A stretch of DNA of 64,000 nt from Telopea speciosissima (GCF_018873765.1 NC_057916.1:11736001-11800000), one strand, 5' to 3'; shown: positions 46,986 to 58,911, counted from the stretch's first letter. A program made the numbers and translations. The notes: generated by a model from the sequence alone, not told the origin.

Positions 46986-47512
46986 TGATGTAGATTCATC
47001 ACCAAAATAAGCTTATTTCAATAGGAATAAGTCTAGGGGTGGGTTCTATACATGTTAGGCTTTATTTTGGTGATTTTGTTCTTAAATTCAACCGGTTCAA
47101 CTAGTGGTTCAATTTAAGTGACTTTTGTAGTTTTTCTTTTAAGTGTTTAGTTGGGCTTGATTAGGATTTAGGACTCTATTTTGACGAAACAGAGTCTATT
47201 TCAGTAACCTAGTCAATTTAAGTTACCTAATCGGTTAAGGATTGGGTTAGGCCTTTCTTTTTTAGTGTAGGAGTCCATTTTTTAGTCTTTTATATAAGGT
47301 TGTAAGGGGGGCACATATTGAACACGAATTTTGATATTAATGAAAACCTTTTTGTTGTTCTTCTTCTCCATTGAATATTTTTGTCTTGTGTTTGATCAAG
47401 GCTAATGAGATCGGTGTTTGATCCGATCGACACCTTGCGGTGGGAATCCTGGATGGTTAGTTTGAATGAATCAGTGTTCGATCTGATTGACACCTTGCAG
47501 CGGGAAGCCCGG
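46986..47512. repeat. diverged LTR related to 13538 and 49301
   Basis: Begins TGATGTAGATTCATCACC and contains ATAAGCTTATTTC and GGAATAAGTCTAGGGGTGGG, matching the start of the LTR at 49301. It has a TATATAAGG promoter-like motif near 47291 and a duplicated GATCCGATCGACACCTTGC-like block near its end (about 47418 and 47477). Its right half differs from the other two copies, so it is a related subfamily. The right end is uncertain. Confidence 0.5.
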
Positions 47513-47589
47513 GTGGTTTGTTTGGTTCTCTTTGCATCTCCATTACTGTTCTACAGTCAAGCAATCTGATCTCAAAGTTCTCTTCATCA

Positions 47590-47729
47590 ACTATCGGAAC
47601 ACATATTTCAAAGGTTTTGTCTATGACATTGGATGAGTGGACTGATGATGAAATTGAATCTATGGTAGAGGTTTGCGGTAATTCTTCTGCTAACAAAATC
47701 TATGATTTATTACTCCCATCCCTAACCTA
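47590..47729 (+). pseudogene. Arf-GAP domain fragment
   Basis: The plus strand encodes GTHISKVLSMTLDEWTDDEI followed by ESMVEVCGNSSANKIYD, which matches the middle of plant Arf GTPase-activating proteins of the AGD11-13 type (usual form SLGVHISKVLSxxLDEWTDDEVDxMIE, then GGNxxAN). It stops at 47730. The zinc finger that should precede it (CADC and CSGVHR region) and the C-terminal part that should follow were not found within several kb on this strand. It directly follows a diverged LTR, so it may be a gene piece captured or left by a retroelement, or a remnant of a decayed gene. Confidence 0.75.
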
Positions 47730-47766
47730 ATATATTTGGGTTCCCATTGTTCTCTAGGTTTCCTCA
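47717..47766. repeat. 50-bp direct repeat, copy 1
   Basis: CATCCCTAACCTAATATATT through TTTCCTCA, repeated at 47977-48026 with one difference. The first copy overlaps the last codons of the Arf-GAP fragment, so the duplication happened after or with the arrival of that fragment. Confidence 0.85.
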
Positions 47767-47976
47767 GACGATTTATTTCCCATTGTTCTCTTGGTTTTAC
47801 CCTAAAACTGATTCACCTTTTGATAAAAGATCCTAATTTGGTTCCTAGTTTGACTATTCAAACCTAGGACTCATTAACATCCCTCCTGCCCCCAACAAAT
47901 ATCATCAATCCCTTGCTCCCCTTCTTGATGGACCAACTAACTAACAATGTGGGGAAGCAGGAAAAGGAGTTAATGT

Positions 47977-48026
47977 CATCCCTAACCTAATATATTTGGG
48001 TTCCCATTGTTCTCTTGGTTTCCTCA
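47977..48026. repeat. 50-bp direct repeat, copy 2
   Basis: Second copy, 260 bp downstream of the first. The intervening DNA (47767-47976) has no recognised gene. Confidence 0.85.
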
Positions 48027-49300
48027 TATTCTTTGGCTCGGTAATGGTAAAGATGGATAACTAAAGATAGGTAATGACCCTATATGGAATCATAAACCAT
48101 CAGAAAGTGCAGGTGCAGATGATTATCTCTTCCCTCTCAAGAGCCCTAATCAGTTGTTCATAAGGGGGAAGTTTCTGCTAATACCTAAGATGAAATCAAA
48201 TGGAGCCCTAGAGAGCAATTAAAATTGAAATTCATAAAATATGGCTAAAAGTTTGACTGCTTCAAAAATAGAAAGATGGCAGAAAAAGGCTCAAATGCAT
48301 AGAGGCAAAATTATCCTAAATATTAAACAAAGATGTGAAACTAAAGTTTTGTTCAGACGATCCAGAGTTTGCACTAATTCTTAAAATATAAGATGTTGCT
48401 TCTTCATAGATAATTGCCTACCCTTGTGAATACGCTCTATTAATGCTCATTTGGATCCATACAAGGACAGAAGAAAAGGAAATGAAGACATGAGTATAGA
48501 TATCACTAACCTAAGCTATTTCACCAAATAGCCTTTTTTTTTTAAGGCACAACCAAAACCCCATTTTCAGGCATGCCTTTTGAACAAGATGCTTGCTGAT
48601 ATCATGTACAACCTTTAATGCAGGAATGGACATGATAATCAAAATATCTTACACAAACCCATGCAGACAGACAAATAGGGACACATTAATGTCTCTTGAG
48701 CAAGGCCCCAGTTGATTATTAGAGGGTGGAGCAGATATTTGGATGATTTCAAAGTTGGCTGAACTCGGGGGTATTCTCAATATTACCTAATTTATAAGTG
48801 GACATATACAGTCTATCATAAGTGACCATCATTTTGTAACTTCTTGCAAATGCTAGTAAGTTGGAAGTCATTACAGATTGCTTCCTGGAAAACATAGGAT
48901 CATCTTCACAAACCAGCAGGACCTATTTTCACCAAGTACTTGCCTGAAGATCTCTAGGACAATATATTATTAGTATGCACTTAGGATCACAATTTTCAAG
49001 ACGGGGCATTAGAATACACCATAATTGACTTTGAACAACTCAGAAATAAATATCATCATGGTCCATTAATATACAAACAGCACTCCTCATGTGAGTTCGA
49101 TGAATGGATCACAGGAACAATTCTAAGACCTTGCACTGGTAGCTTATGTTAAGTTGAACACATTCAGCAGTGCAGTCCACACCCAAAGCATGAATGACAA
49201 TTCTGGTTCAGGTGTTTACACCTCATTCATCAGCATTTACAATCAATAACACTAACAGGAAACCTTGGGACAGGGCTAGATGACCACCACAATGAAGAAG
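48027..49300. other. intergenic DNA, no gene seen
   Basis: No credible reading frame, RNA gene or classified repeat was found on either strand. Confidence 0.45.
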
Positions 49301-50646
49301 TGAAGCAGATTCATCACCGAAATGGGCTTATTTCTTTAGAAATAAGTCTAGGGTTGGGTTATATGTATGTTGGGCCTTTGATCCCAGGGGTTTTCTATGT
49401 AATAGGCCACTTTAATGAGCCTAAACTAGGGGTATATACGTTATACGGGATTAGCCCAATACTTAGTTATTTTTATGTTTTTAGATTGAACCGGTTTAGA
49501 ATTGGTTGCATCCAATTGATTCAATTGGTCTAATTTAAGTGAAGTGTTTCTATTGGTCAATAGGTCCTCATATCCTATTGGCTAATATGGAATCTTCTTT
49601 TAAATTAGTTGTTTTAAGTTAGATTCTTTTATTTTAAGTTAGTAGGGGTATCTTAGTCAATTTACTGTTTTAAATTAGTTAAGTTAGATTAAATCTCTCC
49701 CTTCCACTATTTTAGAAGGAGGAGACTTTAATTTGTACTAGGATTTGGCCATTGGCCCTTTATTATAAAAGTAGAAATCGTGGGAGGCTCCCACACATTG
49801 AAAATTTGAAAAAAAAAATACTGTTTCTGCTGCTGGCCGACTGCTGCTGCTGTTCCCGCTCCTTTGAGTGTGCATCCTTGTGGATTTCAAGGAGGAAAAG
49901 GTGGGTGGATTCCTGCCACTCCTTACGCCGTGACGGCTGGGAGGATCTCTCTCTCTGAAGGTTGTTTCATCCTTCATCTGTCAAGCTGCTGCCGGTGGAT
50001 TCCAGTGGTGAGTTTGAGTTTAATTTTTGTTTTTTATCATTCCTTCTCCTTCCCCATTCGATCCCTTTATTTTTCTGCTTTTACTTTCATAAACCCTAGC
50101 CTGCTGAGTTCTGTCCAGATCTGTTCCTCCATCAGAATTCAATCAGACTTAAGCCATAGCCTCCCTACACCATTATCTACACTCGACCCTAGCTGCTGCC
50201 CATAATCAACACTCAAAACCCTAAATCCCTCTTCTCCATTAAAACCCAAAAATCCCTAATTTCTGTCTAGACTTATTCCGCCGACAGAATTCCTTCAAAT
50301 CACAGCCGAACTTCCATTCCCTTGTCCCTCACACTCAACCTCAAGCCCTGGTCATAAATCCCACTTTAAACCCTAGTTTTGGTAGTTTCCCTAAGTTCTA
50401 AAACCCAAAACCCTAACCCTAAAATTCTGGAATCTGAATTTTGATTTAAATCTGTATCAATTCTGTTTTAAAAGCCTTCCCAAAGCCTGCATATTAAAAT
50501 CAGACATACAGTCTCCTATTCCCCATACCTAACCCTATAATTTAGTTTCAAACCCTAATTCTGCCCAGCCAAATCAGCAGTCTTGTTTGGTGATCCTATT
50601 ACCTTGGTTCCTACTGCGAATACTCCTACTACCTAGGACTACATTA
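49301..50646. repeat. solo LTR, 1.35 kb
   Basis: Starts TGAAGCAGATTCATCACC and ends CTAGGACTACATTA. The 5-bp flanks AGAAG (49296-49300) and AGAAG (50647-50651) match, supporting a solo LTR with its target duplication. It shares long blocks with 13538-14889 (GGGCCTTTGATCCCA, AATAGGCCACTTTAATGAGC) and has a TTATTATAAAAG promoter-like motif near 49761. The 3' half is rich in AAACCCTAA-type words. No retroviral genes are attached. Confidence 0.65.
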
Positions 50647-50651
50647 AGAAG

Positions 50652-53116
50652 ACTAATCAAATGTCACCCATCCATGGAAATCCTGAAGAAATCGACAGGT
50701 TCAGCCTTGCATTCAATTGAACACTAAAACCTATAAGCCTTGTAACTGTATTATTCTTGTTAACATTGATGCCTCTGCTGGACACTGGAAACAAGCGAAG
50801 TCCAGAGGAATGGAGAAGACACCTGGGTGGATTGAGATGTTGACCATACAGATCATGAGCTTGACCCACTGACAACTCAATATCAACAAGAACTTTATAA
50901 GATTTGAGAGCAACTAGACATGTGAAAGGCCAGACATGTTTGATTCAGATGAGTATTATAATAATTAACCACTCAATTTTCTTCTTCAATTTTCTGTTTT
51001 TTATTTCTTGTATACCTTAAAACCCACCAAATTTCAGCTCCTTGTGATGATCAACCACCTAGATGCTTCCATAAGATAGAATCCGAAGGAAAGTTCCACA
51101 CTTGGGTGGAGTATAGGGTTCAAGTTCTCTTCCACCTAGATTCATTATTGTCCAGGAAGGATCACCCTAGAAGTCACTCCATCAAAAAATTTATTGTGCA
51201 GATATAATTAGGAGTCTAAGTTGTGTCTTGTTAATCCTACCCTTGACTCTCTTTTTTTTTTTTTGGATGGGGGGGGGGGGGGAGGATGGGAATTAGGCAC
51301 TTAAAGGAACAGCTAAATATGAAATCAGATAAAAGCAGGATCTATTTTCGGTTTTCTAATCTCTAGTTTAATTAGGAGAATGAGTTCCACATAAAAGAGC
51401 CTCTAGTGAAGGGTAAATGATTTGATGAATGAAATTTGATTTTTATTGGTTAGAGAATGGTGTCTTCCTCGTGCCCACTATTACTGACGCTATAGTTGTT
51501 CAGCCTTTGTCATTATAATGAAATCTTACATCATTTGCAGTCTTCCTAAATCATTAGCAAACAATATTGTTTGTCCAAAAAATATCCCTCCAAAACCTAC
51601 TTGGTTTTCTTCTTTTTTCTGCTCAAGAGAACTTCTTTATCTTGTAAAGACAACTTTATGCTCAAGAAAATTTCTTTATCCTGTAAGGCCAATTTTAATC
51701 AAAAAAATGTGTAATTATATGCCTAAATCCTAATTAAAAATACCAATTCTGAAGGACATTAAATCGACCAGAACTATTAATCCATAAGGTTGGTTTTCTG
51801 AAACCATGCTTAATCAATTACAACCCCCCTCCCCCATCAGATATCATTCTCAGTTCACCCACAATTTTTTCTATGTTTAATTTTTTTCCTTAACCTCAAT
51901 TGAGACCAAAACTTCCCCTCCCATATCAAAGCTTTAATGCCCTCACCTCTCATAAAGCATAAACCTGAAAATTCAACTATAGTCACCATTAAGATCCCTA
52001 AATCTTCTGAGACCATGACCCACACATCCAGCCCTCTCCAAGATGTGTACCTAACATAATAGAGAATAGCAATTTACAAGGAACTTTTCTATCCCATTTC
52101 CCAGTACAACCTGCCTGGCCTTTCACAAATCTTATCATTCTACCTTCTTGTTTCTTTTAGGACCAGCCATTCTTTTCGCTTTCGGTCATTTGACTTGCAG
52201 TTCAATTCCCTGGACTTGAATACATAAATAAAGGACTATTTGTCATGGACAGCCAAAAACTGTATAGCTGAATTGAAACCATAAAAAGATCCAGCAATGC
52301 ACAATGAACTGTAAATTTACATCTATTATAGAACAAGATCAAAAGATTATATCATTATATGATACAGTACCCACTACCCAACCCCTTCCCATGGTGCTCT
52401 AGACATAAAAATACAGTTGTATAAGTAGCCAAAACAAAATGTGATCAACGCTTTCAAAATGCATACTGAGTCCCAGGCAGACTAAGTCAGTTAACAAACC
52501 TGAAGCCCCAAGCCCAGAACGACTAAAGCATATACGGACAGAGCTAAGATGGCAGTCAGTGACTATACAAGGCACTATGGAAAAATGTATGCATGAGAAT
52601 AGGCGCTGCAAGTGTATTTTATCAACATACTAGCACTGGTACCAGCATCCACATAGTCCAATAGCATGATGTATCTCCATGCAAACAGTTCTCACAAATA
52701 CATATTATAGTTTGAAGAAATCTTCGTCTACCTGGGATAATGGCTGCGCCTTGAGTGACAGGTCAATTGGATTAATCCACAAAGCAGAAATTCTGCGGTG
52801 GTTATCAAGGCATTTACTTCAGAAGTAATGGAACAATCTGTAGTTCTGTACTCAATCTTGAGCTTCAAGCCAAATGCCAGAGAACTAGGATTCACATTAA
52901 AAGTAAACCAAAGCTACTTTAACCGGAAAAAAAAAATCATTTCCATTATAGAAGCACATAAAGTGAATCCAATAAGAAAATTTCCATTGAAATGGCAAGA
53001 GAATGGGTGGATTGTAAGAATGTGTCTTGGAGAGTACCCCGCTTGGTATAGCTTTCTTCTCAATATATAAAACAACAACAAAACCACGTTACCAGTAGCT
53101 ATTTCTCGTCCTCGCT
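50652..53116. other. intergenic DNA, no gene seen
   Basis: The stretch has a T-run followed by a G-run at about 51250-51282 and otherwise unremarkable AT-rich DNA. The last few hundred bases should be the 3' untranslated region of the lysine-rich protein gene on the minus strand. Confidence 0.45.
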
Positions 53117-53668
53117 TCACCTTTTACTCTTTTTGCTCTTCTTGATATGCCGCTCCTCAGAATCATTCAATCCTCCATCTTCAAGTTCTCTCTTTTTACT
53201 CTTCTTCTCTCTCTTCTCCTCCACAATTGGGACAGCAGCTCCATCTTCTCTAAACTTGGCTTCTGGCTCAAAGTCACTGAAATACTTTTTCTTTTTTCTC
53301 TGCCTATTGATTTCTTCATCATCTTCCGGTTTCCCACTATTCCTGTAACTCTGTTCTTCCAAGAAATCAATAAATCGACCTCGCTCGGCGGCCAATGCTC
53401 CTTCTTCTCTGTGACTTATCTCGGTATCTGTTAGAGCTCCGTTATCCAACGTTTCCATACGAATTTTCTTGTGTTTGCGGTGGGATCGTCCTTTGAGTTC
53501 ATTGTGAAACTCAACCAGCTCATCAAAGGCAGCTGAAGCGCGTTTCAGGTACACAGAGAGGGCTTGCGAAGCTCCGGTGTCCTCGTTGATGAATTTGTGC
53601 AAAACTGAAGCAGCTTTAGCTAGTGAGATGGGCTTGGAAGATGTGAGAGATCCTTTAATCGATTTCAT
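53117..53668 (-). CDS. small lysine-rich protein, function unknown
   Basis: Single-exon frame of 183 residues. I chose ATG 53668 (MKSIKGSLTSSKPISLAKAA) because the stretch upstream of it, from 53758, is hydrophobic and looks like translated leader. Residues 1-65 form a helical, conserved-looking N-terminus (AASVLHKFI, ASQALSVYLKRASAAFDELV). The rest is highly charged, with basic clusters RSHRKHKKIR, NRQRKKKKYF and the end HIKKSKKSKR, which suggest a nuclear or nucleolar location. I believe similar proteins exist in other plants, but I know no assigned function. It stands alone between intergenic regions. Confidence 0.72.
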   Translation of the reverse strand: MKSIKGSLTSSKPISLAKAASVLHKFINEDTGASQALSVYLKRASAAFDELVEFHNELKGRSHRKHKKIRMETLDNGALTDTEISHREEGALAAERGRFIDFLEEQSYRNSGKPEDDEEINRQRKKKKYFSDFEPEAKFREDGAAVPIVEEKREKKSKKRELEDGGLNDSEERHIKKSKKSKR

Positions 53669-54718
53669 TGTCACTAACAGAAAACAAGTTAACGATAGAC
53701 AAAACAGTTCTCTTCTCTCAGGGATTTCGGCAACGTAAATCTTTTCTCGAGAAGGCAACTTGAAGTCGCCTTAGCTCTCTCTCTCTAGGGTTTCTGCAAC
53801 TTTCTTTGATTTCTTGAAAGTGGAAGGGAGGGAACAGAAGGGTTTTTCTTGTTAGGTCAGTCCAGAATGTAGGGTTCAGGGTGGACCGGGAATCTTGTTA
53901 GGTCGAAAAATCAAGTTCAACCAGTTGGTCCAGTTCAGTTGTCGATCCAAATGTCCCTTCGGCTGTTCGGAAAAGGTTATAAAATAGAAACTGGCCTCCA
54001 AAAGACCACTGCCGTCCGCTAATGGCCTGTTTGTTTCGGCTTTCTGTTAAGTTTGTTATTGGTTCGGCTTTGATTACTTGGTTCACTTCTTATTTGATTT
54101 ATGGGATGTCCATGCTACAACCAACGAGGAGTTGAAACTTGTATGACCCACATATGGCCCACATGTTCAGAATAGATGAAAGAGATGTCAGTGTAGGTCC
54201 AAGGAATCTGTGCAAGTGGAGTGTAGTCTTTTATTCAAATCTTTCGAAAGAATGCCACCAAATTGGTACTCAGCCCATCAGCCCATCGTCGCATTTCCAA
54301 GAAAATGTGGAAATTCTTGAGAGTGCGGTGGTCATTTTGTGCAGTCATGTGTTAGGTATAGTACAAGAAAAAGTATAAACACCAATATGGGGACTCTCAT
54401 TGGCCCTTACCTGCCCGCATAGCCTCAATTGTTAGAAGGAAAACACCTTCGCTAAACTTATGGGAAAAAATACTTTGCGTCTACCGCAAAGGGTACATTG
54501 TCTCCCTCTCTCTTTATATCTCTGTCTATCTCACATTATATGTCTTCTTTGGCTATTGGTGCCTCCCAATATCGTTGCTCATAGAACCCTCTTCCCAAAC
54601 TTATATGGGTCTGTGGAGTATTTTAATTACTTTCTATAAGCACAAATACATAAATCTTCTACACTTCCCCCCCGGTCAAAAGAAAAAATACCAAAATCAA
54701 GAATATTGAAAAAGAACT
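53669..54718. other. promoter side of the lysine-rich gene and intergenic DNA
   Basis: A CT-rich leader segment lies at 53770-53800 in minus orientation for the gene to the left. No other gene or repeat was identified up to the foldback element. Confidence 0.4.
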
Positions 54719-54858
54719 TTGTCGGGAGTGTGGCCTATGCCAACACTCCCATGTCTATCTCTCTCCTCCCCAAATGAAAAGATATTTTTACCCCCTTGTA
54801 TTGAGGAGGAGAGAGATAAACACATGGGAGTGCTGGTGTAGGCCACACTCCCGAACAA
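54719..54858. mobile_element. 140-bp foldback MITE
   Basis: TTGTCGGGAGTGTGGCCTAT on the left and TTGTTCGGGAGTGTGGCCTA read from the right continue as arms of about 55 bp (CACTCCCATGT, ATCTCTCTCCTCC). The layout (GC-rich end, then CTCTCTCC arm, short loop) resembles 26802-26954. Confidence 0.8.
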
Positions 54859-57075
54859 AAAACTACTTCGCTCAAGAATAATACCTCAATACTAATATCA
54901 CAACTCTTTTTATCTTTTAAATCTCCCTACTATGGATCATTCAATCATTATCTCTGGTTTCATTTTCGACCCTCAAACCAAGGTAGCAGGACGGGTAATT
55001 GTAATTATATCTAATCATCAATTTACCTTCGCACACAAGGACTTTGGATTTGCAGAAAATGCCTAAGAAGCCGAGGTTTGAGGATTCCACATAAGACTCA
55101 TTGGAGCTTTTTTGGCTAGCTTTTAATTAGCAAAATTCTAGACAGATGCAAAGGAGATTGAGAATTGGTTGATGCATCATGAGGAGCATCCTTGACTATG
55201 TAAATTCTTCACTTATTTATCTGGTATCTACTGTTCCTCTAAGTTTTTACATTCATGTTTTAGTTGTTAAAAAAGATAGATCTGTAACTAACATAAGCCA
55301 TGTTTTTGCATGTAGAGTTAGAATTACTAGCTTGAGTAGGACTTGCGTTGATTACTTTATAAATACGTTGATCTTTTTCATACCACATGCACGCGGGAGC
55401 CTTGTGCATTGGGTATGCTTTTTTTTTTAATAAAAAACAAATTGTGTCTCTTCTTCTTCTTCTTCTTTTTAGGGGGGAGAGGGTGTGGTGGTGGTTGGGT
55501 TACTTTCCTCCGTATCCTTTGTTCCTACTATTATTACAGCCATACTGTTGTTTAAATGGCGGTGCCTTGTAATGCACTCAGTCGAACGGGTCCAATTGAA
55601 CCGGCTGGGCCAGTATTAATCATATATACTAATGTGATTCCTAATGTGGGGTGGAGGCCTAAATTTAAAAGCTGCACGGCCTGCACTTAAGAGCATATAT
55701 ACCTACATCAGAGAGTACAAATTAAAGGTAAAAAATTAAAAAGAAAAAAAATTATTATTCATAAAAGAAATACAAGAGTAAATCCGTCTCATCCAACTTG
55801 ATTCAGGTGTGATTCGAATCCATATCAACCAAGACTAATTCCAATCCCGAATCAAGTACTAAAACCGTAATCACATGACAACAACAATAACAACCATGTA
55901 ATACTAAAAATACAACCTCCCAATGGGATCGTGCCATGTCACTAACGAGCAAGGCTCATAGATCTAGTAGATCACACCCAATATCCACATCCATGAAGAA
56001 AACATCAGGCACAGCTTCAGGGGCCACATAACCCTCCATTCCGGAATGGAAACTATTAAAGAGGAAATCGAGACAACGGAAATAGAGGATCTCACTCTTA
56101 AAGAGATCTCACTCAAGATATTCTCAAAGAATAAAAACTATCATGTTGGGACTTTCATAAAACCCTATCATTCAGATAAACACTATATATACTCAGGTAT
56201 AGGTCCTTACAAACCATTTTCACTATTTTCTATTGTTGCTAAGAGAGATCCGAACCCAAGAGGACTCTTGGTGGAGATTTCTTAACGCAACAATCCAAAA
56301 ACAATAGATAACTATTATATGCACCTCTTGAAATTTTAAAATTTGAAACCCGGGCTCTGCTACTAGTGAATATGAATCTAACACTAATCCTAGATTAAAC
56401 TAATGAAAAGTGCCTTTTTTTTTATAATTATTATCACTTCCAAGTTCCAAGTGAAACATAGTCACGTTTAAATACCCGAATTTAAACCCATCAATGGAGT
56501 CAATAAAATGACCCAGAAGGGTAAATGGCTCATACTAATTGAGATTGATCCAGGGCCATGACCCCATCCATGATTACGAACTTGAGCTGGTAAGTAATCA
56601 TCTATCATAAACAATCTTGATCAAGAAGCATGAGAAGCTGAGATCAGACGCATAAGATCTGCACAGGAAACCATGCAATGTGGTTTAATTTAATTTATGG
56701 TTTATATAAGAGAAATAGATCGCTGTCACAGTAAGAAAGAGGTGGAAAGAAGTTACTGTGGACTGTGAAGTGCTACAGTGACTATCAAATGGCCCTGCAT
56801 ATATATATAATCTATCTGAAGGTAAAGAATCCAACACAGACCTTGGTTTTCTAACAATGCTTATGGCATCTTTGTTGTATGCAGAGACAGAGATTCTCAT
56901 GTTGTGAAATCCCAGTTTTTTCCTTTCTCTAGCTCAGTGGTTTCTGATCAGTTCCTTCACATACATTGTGGAAACTCTGATCTTAGTAAGAAAGTCCTTC
57001 AATCTCTAATGATTTCACTTGGGTATTATGTCGATTGTGAATCAGGATCGAATTGCTATTAACCTGGGTTCAACA
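54859..57075. other. intergenic DNA, no gene seen
   Basis: Short frames near 55179-55430 and 56046-56285 match nothing I know. A perfect 14-bp palindrome CCATTCCGGAATGG lies near 56035. The last 150 bp should hold the promoter and leader of the coiled-coil gene; an in-frame ATG at 57028 would lengthen that protein by 16 residues. Confidence 0.45.
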
Positions 57076-58236
57076 ATGGAGAAAATGCAGGTTTATGATA
57101 ATGCAGAGAAGAAATGGAGGTGGGTTTTCTGTAAGAGATCTAGTCTTCTTCTTTTATATATGGTCTTATTGTCATCTCTCTGTTGTGGGTTTTCTTCTCA
57201 GGGAAAAAAGTGTTGAAGGAGATGATGGTTTGAGGACTGCAGAGTGTTTGAGAGGAAGATTGCTTGCAGAGAGAACAGCTTCAAGGGCTGCAAAAGAAGA
57301 AGCAGAGCTAATGAGTAACAAAGTCTGTTGCTTTTGCAATCTGTAGTAATCTTTGTAACCCTTCTTCCTTCTCGTACAGTTCCCTGATTCTTATACATTT
57401 TATTGCAGTAGATTGAAGATTTTATTTACCTTAATAAGATCTGGAACTTTTCATTGCTTTAGATTGATTTGGATGCCCTTCCTTTTTCATTGTCGATTCT
57501 GTCTTACAGTTGATAGAGTTAGAGAAACACATAAAGGCAGAGATAGAGGCCAAGAACAGAGCCGAAAAGAAGCTGAAATTCCTAACGAAAAAACTCAAAT
57601 CCCTAAAACTTGTTCCTATTAAAGACCAGTTGAGTTCATCAGAAACCTCATCAGAACTCAAAGACCCAGAAGAAGGAAAATCCGATCCTGAATTTGCAGG
57701 CTCCATCAAATGTGACAGAGAAGATGAGACAAGGGAGAGAAAAGAAGCATTAACTTCCGCAGATCCCAGCCATGATGATTCAGTCACTGGTGCATCCAAT
57801 GCAAGCCAAATGGATTGGAGCGAAGGAAGTTCGGGTTCAGTGATCACAGATGATCTTCGTCTCAGGTAGTTTTTTAAACTCAAATCCATTTCAGCCTAAG
57901 ACTTTAGTACGAAAAATAGGATTGAAATTCGCTAATCAATGGATCTGCCTTACACCTTTAATTAAAAGCAGAGAATCCTCCAAAGAATCAGAGAGTGGAG
58001 AGAGCGATCCAGCCGATGATGTGGATAACTCACTGGCAATAGTTCCGGTAAGCATACCAACAGATCCGAAGCAGTCAAGGGAACCACAACCACCTCAGAT
58101 CATCAACAGCGACAGTGTTAGGGAAGTTCTTGCTGCTCTGAGACATGCGAGAGAGAAGCTTCACAGCTACATAGGAACAAGGGATGGTAATCAAGGCTTC
58201 CAGTGTTGCTCAGTTGAGCTGTGCGGTAGAGTGTAA
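57076..58236 (+). CDS. plant coiled-coil protein, At1g16500/At1g79160-like
   Basis: Four exons join in frame: 57076-57119, 57202-57322, 57510-57865 and 57972-58236, giving 261 residues. The start MEKMQVYDNAEKKW followed by EKSVEGDDGLRTAECLRGRL matches a small plant family of unknown function that I recall from Arabidopsis (At1g16500 type). Residues about 28-95 are a long charged helix (LRGRLLAERTASRAAKEEAE, LIELEKHIKAEIEAKNRAEK, KLKFLTKKLKSLK), likely a coiled coil. The middle is acidic and Ser-rich, probably disordered. The conserved C-terminus is VREVLAALRHAREKLHSYI. The donor of exon 2 (AAA then GTCTGT) is weak but keeps the phase. An in-frame upstream ATG at 57028 is possible but less like the family. 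Confidence 0.82.
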
Positions 58237-58911
58237 TACAAGAATAGAAGACAATCTCTTGCTTCAACGGATCTAAACCTGCACTCCCAACCCATTATCC
58301 GGTTTCCGGGTCAGATTCATAGCAAAACCCCTTCGTCAAAGAAAGGCCAAAAAAAAAGAAGAGTAGGAAAGACCGAAAGAGAGAAGAAATAGTTTCTTTT
58401 TTGCTTTATCTCTTCCTTGTGGACTGTGGCCAAGGGCCATCCTTGGCATGAAAAAGACCATTGAATAGGCTGGTATGAGTTCTGTCTGAAAAGACTAAAA
58501 AGTGTAAGGAGTTTCATAACTTTCATTCCTTTGAATGGACTAAGGAACAAAAGTGGAAAATAATAAATTCTCACTATGATATTTTTTTTGTGTGGTAAAA
58601 GTAATAAATTCTCACTATGATGAATTCACTTGTAAGGTAATTTTAAGAAAAGCTAGATAGAATGATAATATGAAAATGGTTGAAAAATATATGGAAATGT
58701 TTATGATATATGCAAAATATAATTTGAAATATAAAATATTAATAAATAATATAATATATATATATAGAACAAAGTGCGATGAGACAAGTGTATTCAATTG
58801 ATTAGAAAGGATGTGATTTCTTACAATACTAATACCAATTTTTTTATGATACCGTATCGGTATCCTAAAAATAAGATTTTTTTTTCAAATACCCCCTCAA
58901 ATTGATCATAT
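58237..58911. other. 3' flank and AT-rich intergenic DNA
   Basis: The first part is the 3' flank of the coiled-coil gene. An AT-rich tract with TATATATATA lies at about 58751-58765. A TACCGTATCGGTATCC block near 58850 is another iterated-word repeat. Confidence 0.45.

Noticed and set aside
49864-50205. 113-residue plus-strand frame as a gene
   Set aside because: It lies inside the solo LTR, and the related LTR at 13538 has no comparable frame.
50390-50430. CCCTAACCCTAAA words as an interstitial telomere repeat
   Set aside because: Only a few irregular units inside the LTR; not a tandem TTTAGGG array.
56046-56285. 79-residue plus-strand frame as a gene
   Set aside because: No similarity to a known family and no supporting exon or regulatory context.
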